This document shows positions 63,082-64,000 of a stretch of 64,000 nt of DNA, piece after piece. Positions within the stretch are counted from its first letter, which is position 1, and each line of letters starts with the position of its first letter. The translations under genes were made by a program, and so were the position numbers. The stretch comes from Jiella marina (GTDB lineage Bacteria; Pseudomonadota; Alphaproteobacteria; Rhizobiales; Rhizobiaceae): positions 310,001 to 374,000 of the forward strand of contig NZ_JAKQZG010000001.1 in assembly GCF_024359545.1 (NCBI RefSeq). The letters run 5' to 3'. Below the pieces are notes generated by a model. It was given only the letters and a program-made list of their open reading frames with translations. It searched no databases and was not told where the DNA came from.

Positions 63082-63836
63082 GCGAGACCCTTACCCGTCC
63101 GGCCGAAACGGGCCAGACCCGGACAGGCAGCGATGCCTTCTTTTCGGCGCGGGACATGCACGCCTATTATGGCGAGAGCTACATCGTGCAGGGCGTCTCC
63201 TTCGATATCCGCGAGGGCGAAATACTTGCCCTTCTCGGCCGCAACGGCGCCGGCAAGACCTCGACTCTCCGGACGATCGCGCGGGCCGGTTCGCCGCAAC
63301 TGACCCGTGGCGAAATCTGGCTCGCAGATACGGCACTCCACAAGATGCAGTCCTTCGAAGCCTCGCGCGCCGGCGTTCAGCTCGTTCCCGAGGATCGGCG
63401 AATCATTCCGGGCCTGACCGTGGAAGAGAATCTGAAGCTTGCCCGCATCGAACCGCCGGTGGGGTGGGATCTCGACAAGATCTATGGCCACTTTCCGCGG
63501 CTTGCCGAGCGACGCAACCAGGAAGGCACGACCATGTCCGGCGGCGAGCAGCAGATGCTGGCCGTCGCGCGGGCTCTCGCCCGCGACGTGAAGCTCCTTC
63601 TCCTCGACGAACCCTATGAGGGGCTGGCGCCGGTCATCGTGCAGGAGATCGAGAGGATCCTCGAGGAGATCAAGGAGATCGGGATCACCACCATCCTGGT
63701 CGAGCAGAACGCCATCGCGGCTCTGCATCTCGCCGATCGCGCGATCATTCTCGACATGGGTGAAGTCGTGTTCGACGGCTCGGCGCAGGAGATCATCGAC
63801 AACAAAGAGCTGAGAATGCAGTATCTCGCGGTGTAA
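63078..63836 (+). CDS. branched-chain-amino-acid-type ABC ATPase (LivF-like)
   Basis: 252 aa with a ~22-residue polar extension. AYYGESYIVQGVSFDIREGE, Walker A GRNGAGKTS at 54-62, LVPEDRRIIPGLTVEENL (typical LivF), signature MSGGEQQMLAVARAL at 153-167, Walker B LLLLDEP at 173-179. Last gene of the Liv-type importer operon. Confidence 0.92.
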   Translation: MSETLTRPAETGQTRTGSDAFFSARDMHAYYGESYIVQGVSFDIREGEILALLGRNGAGKTSTLRTIARAGSPQLTRGEIWLADTALHKMQSFEASRAGVQLVPEDRRIIPGLTVEENLKLARIEPPVGWDLDKIYGHFPRLAERRNQEGTTMSGGEQQMLAVARALARDVKLLLLDEPYEGLAPVIVQEIERILEEIKEIGITTILVEQNAIAALHLADRAIILDMGEVVFDGSAQEIIDNKELRMQYLAV

Positions 63837-63931
63837 ACCGCCAACGAAACTGACGGAACTGGCGGCTTGACAGCCAAGATCGCAGGGGGCCTGTGACAGG
63901 ACGAGGTCACGAGCCTCCTGAGGATCAGGGA

Positions 63932-64000
63932 ATGAAGCAGGAAGCCGCAATGCCCGAATCCGGCGAGCAGGTCCGCCGCTTCCGCGGACGGCCGGTCGAG
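63932..64000 (+). CDS. 5' end of an unidentified gene (partial)
   Basis: ATG 63932 opens a frame of 23 codons to the window edge (MKQEAAMPESGEQVRRFRGR...). Basic N-terminus compatible with a DNA-binding protein such as a TetR regulator, but too little is visible to name it. Confidence 0.35.
   Translation, partial: MKQEAAMPESGEQVRRFRGRPVE

Noticed and set aside
63837-63900. CCGCCA ... TGGCGG repeat after the LivF-like gene
   Set aside because: Only six pairs with a long loop and no T-run; not convincing as a terminator.
1-64000. CRISPR arrays, insertion sequences, prophage genes, rRNA operons
   Set aside because: No regularly spaced repeats, transposase or phage-like products, or rRNA sequence seen in either strand.

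Overview
The window reads as a high-GC chromosome or chromid segment of an alphaproteobacterium of the order Hyphomicrobiales (rhizobia and relatives, possibly Rhizobiaceae or Aurantimonadaceae). Supporting markers are a RirA-type Rrf2 iron regulator, an alphaproteobacterial heme A synthase next to a DUF2842 protein, a DUF1289 protein, a znuCB-zur/znuA module, and an abundance of ABC importers. The genus cannot be fixed from sequence alone. No insertion sequences, integrases, phage genes, rRNA or CRISPR arrays were seen.

Layout. (1) 0-2.2 kb: the 3' end of a GNAT-nitrilase fusion gene, then a less GC-rich islet with a methyltransferase and a frameshifted GT29-like glycosyltransferase. (2) 2.2-6.4 kb: core genes (DUF1289, rirA, HDAC-like deacetylase, secreted basic protein, ctaA, DUF2842). 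(3) 6.4-9.3 kb: surface polysaccharide genes (Wza-like lipoprotein, ExoP/CpsD-like ATPase domain without a P-loop, nucleotide-sugar dehydrogenase). (4) 9.6-15.5 kb: minus-strand ABC importer operon that also encodes a LacI regulator and a CpdA/GpdQ-like phosphodiesterase. (5) 15.8-23.4 kb: ROK regulator divergent from a sugar ABC importer operon carrying a SIS isomerase and a PfkB kinase. (6) 23.6-27.7 kb: an AraC regulator fused in one frame to an acetamidase/formamidase domain, divergent from a Tat-exported acetamidase/formamidase paralogue.

(7) 28.5-54.5 kb is the most unusual part: four transcription units plus a divergent single gene and a GntR regulator. Together they hold two PotABCD-type ABC importers, three SIS-domain proteins, two PfkB kinases, one BtpA/SgcQ protein, three PuuE/polysaccharide-deacetylase-like hydrolases, three Asp/Glu/hydantoin-racemase-family proteins (two lacking both catalytic cysteines), three ATZ/TRZ-type amidohydrolases and one amidase. 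Kinase plus SIS is the logic of Amadori-compound (Frl/Fra) catabolism. The amide and ring hydrolases with racemase-family proteins are the logic of allantoin or hydantoin catabolism. I infer an undescribed pathway for N-glycosylated ureide, hydantoin or amide compounds; the substrate is unknown.

(8) 54.8-58.4 kb: tRNA-Pro(CGG), then zur-znuB-znuC divergent from znuA with two candidate Zur boxes between them. (9) 58.5-63.8 kb: a five-gene branched-chain-amino-acid-type (Liv) importer with a Tat-dependent binding protein, followed by the first codons of another gene.
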